Positions 62,617 through 64,000 of a stretch of 64,000 nucleotides of DNA are shown here, piece after piece. Below the pieces are notes generated by a model. It had not been told where the DNA came from and made no database searches. It saw nothing but the letters and a program-made list of their open reading frames with translations. The stretch comes from Labilithrix sp. (GTDB lineage Bacteria; Myxococcota_A; Polyangia; Polyangiales; Polyangiaceae), in the NCBI GenBank assembly GCA_019637175.1, contig JAHBWD010000006.1, positions 149,464 to 213,463 of the forward strand, written 5' to 3'. The translations under genes were made by a program, and so were the position numbers. How positions within the stretch are numbered: the first letter of the stretch is position 1; every line of letters starts with the position of its first letter.

Positions 62617-64000
62617 GGTGGGCCGCGCTCGCGGTGCTCATCCTCGCGCCGGGCTGTTCGAAGGTGGATGAGCGCGCTCCGAGCGAGCGGCACGATTCCT
62701 CCGAGCAGGAGCTGACGACTTCGCACGAGCTGTCACTCTCGCTCCCGAAGGGAGTGAACCTCTTCGAGGTCGCCCTCTCGAGCACGCTGCAAGTCTCAAT
62801 CGGTCCCAACGCGTCCGTGCTCCGGCCCGGGGGGTTCGGCGCTCTCGCGAACGCGGGCGCCGGCGAGACGGACATCGGCGTGTCTGCACGAGTGGGATCC
62901 ATCGCCAGTCAGGGCCACGTCCGGCTCCGCAATCGGTCGACGGTCGACGGCGACGTGAAGACCGGCGAACCGGCGATCAGCATCGGCAATGCAGCGACGG
63001 TGACGGGCTCCGTATTAACCGGCGCCGCCCTGACGCCGGTGCGAAAGCTCACTTGGACGATCAGCTTCGGCTCCGGTGAGCAGGACGTCGTCGTCGGGTC
63101 GGGCGCCGACCGGGCGCTCGCGCCGGGCGCTTATCGCGACGTGCGCGTCCAACCGGGGGCGACGCTTCGCCTCTCGGCGGGCAAGTACGACCTCCGGACG
63201 CTGCGCAGCTTGCCGAACAGCCACGTGGTCATCGACACGACCGCCGGGCCCGTCTTCATCTACGTCGATGGCCTGCTCGACATCAAGGAGCCGCTTGACG
63301 CCGACGGCGCGGAGAACCGCGTGTTGCTCGGGTATCTCGGCACCGGCGTCGTGTCCCTCGCTCCCCCGTTCGCGGGTACCGTCGTCGCCCCGCGCGCGAC
63401 CATCAAGCTTGGCTCGGGGGGATATCGAGGCTCGTTCTTTGCCGAGACCATCGAAGTCGGGCCGCGCGCGGAGATCGCGGTGGAGTCCTTCGCTGCGTGG
63501 GACGTGCTCTTCCCGCCAGTCCCGATCCTGGATTGTGTGGCGCGCTTCGACGCGACGCACGCGAACGCGCTCTGGGGATACGAGAACCCGCTCGAGATCG
63601 CCGTCACGATCCCGGTCGGCCCGAGGAATCAGCTCGTCCCACCCGAGGCGACGCCGATCACGGTCTTCGAGCCAGGTCGACACGAGGGCGTGTTCTGGGC
63701 ACCCTTCGGCGTGCCGCAGCTCTCTTGGTCGCTCGGCGGCGAGACCGTGACGGCGAGCGCGGCTTCGCGCCGGTGCGCGTTCGCCGATCTCCCGCCGACG
63801 TCGCCGACACCGCTCGACTCTCAAGGCGAGGGATCGAGTCAGCCACGGCCGAGCCTTCTACCGCTCATCGCATCGAACGTCTTCTCCGGCGTCACGGGTG
63901 CGTTCCTGCCCGGCCCTGTCCGCCCGCCGCCCTTCGCTCCGCGGAGGTTCAAGTTCGTCATCGACGACCAGACTCTCGGATCCGACGCCATCTGCGGCCC
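62613..64000 (+). CDS. Secreted lipoprotein, partial at right edge; 5' end disrupted by a G8 tract
   Basis: Open from the GTG at 62613 to the window end (at least 462 residues). It starts VRWAALAVLILAPGCSKVDE, a lipoprotein-like signal. A beta-helix-like run follows (VGSIASQGHVRLRNRSTVDGDVKTGEPAISIGNAATVTGSV), then Ig-like stretches. The best ribosome site (GGAGGAGGG) serves an ATG at 62581 whose frame stops after 11 codons in the eight-G tract at 62606-62613. One extra G would fuse MIDERTRRWGG in frame to this protein and make a better signal peptide. Function unknown. Confidence 0.68.
   Translation, partial: MRWAALAVLILAPGCSKVDERAPSERHDSSEQELTTSHELSLSLPKGVNLFEVALSSTLQVSIGPNASVLRPGGFGALANAGAGETDIGVSARVGSIASQGHVRLRNRSTVDGDVKTGEPAISIGNAATVTGSVLTGAALTPVRKLTWTISFGSGEQDVVVGSGADRALAPGAYRDVRVQPGATLRLSAGKYDLRTLRSLPNSHVVIDTTAGPVFIYVDGLLDIKEPLDADGAENRVLLGYLGTGVVSLAPPFAGTVVAPRATIKLGSGGYRGSFFAETIEVGPRAEIAVESFAAWDVLFPPVPILDCVARFDATHANALWGYENPLEIAVTIPVGPRNQLVPPEATPITVFEPGRHEGVFWAPFGVPQLSWSLGGETVTASAASRRCAFADLPPTSPTPLDSQGEGSSQPRPSLLPLIASNVFSGVTGAFLPGPVRPPPFAPRRFKFVIDDQTLGSDAICG

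Noticed and set aside
63015..63824. 269-codon frame on the minus strand near the right edge
   Set aside because: Antisense to the lipoprotein frame; Arg/Asp-rich without motifs or a ribosome site.

Overview
The window is very GC-rich and densely coded, and it reads as chromosome from a member of the Myxococcota (a Polyangia-like 'deltaproteobacterium'). That placement is an inference. It rests on the many lipoproteins with Cys-rich and Asp-box regions, an N-terminal zinc-ribbon Ser/Thr kinase, an ECF sigma / membrane anti-sigma-like pair, a GlnRS with a YqeY-like tail, and a HARE-HTH protein.

Positions 2-30369 hold a nearly complete flagellar gene cluster laid out as two divergent arms around an 88-base gap at 21160-21247. 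The left arm (minus strand, 21159 down to 953) runs flgB-flgC-fliE-fliF-fliG-fliH-fliI-fliJ-fliK-flgD-flgE-fliL-fliM-fliN-fliO-fliP-fliQ-fliR-flhB-flhA-flhF-fliA-flgF-glucosaminidase, mostly with 4-base stop/start overlaps. Flagellin (829-2) follows behind its own sigma-28-like promoter. The right arm (plus strand) runs flbD-motA-motB, two small envelope genes, then flgG-flgA-flgH-flgI-flgJ behind a sigma-54 site, and flgM-flgN-flgK-flgL behind a second sigma-28-like site. These genes supply export apparatus, MS and C rings, rod, P/L rings, hook, hook-filament junction, stator, filament and the FliA/FlgM checkpoint. FliD, FliS, FlhG, chemotaxis genes and the sigma-54 activator are not in the window.

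Positions 30414-34178 hold a lipid-anchored protein with two tandem ExbD-like domains, then a tightly overlapped minus-strand operon: envelope protein, ECF sigma factor, transmembrane anti-sigma-like protein, lipoprotein. Positions 34351-45141 hold glnS, a 600-base palindromic repeat cluster, htpG, a secreted protein, a HARE-HTH/Mrr-like protein, a membrane protein and a CPBP protease. Positions 45123-53438 hold three lipoproteins and glnE.

Positions 53455-64000 hold a dispanin-like membrane protein, a DUF2752 protein, a Ser/Thr kinase, two related PIN-domain toxin-antitoxin modules, a second CPBP protease, a response regulator with GAF and HD-GYP domains, guaB, lipB, and a secreted lipoprotein gene that runs off the right edge and begins with a G8 tract. 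No rRNA, tRNA, CRISPR array or transposase gene was found.
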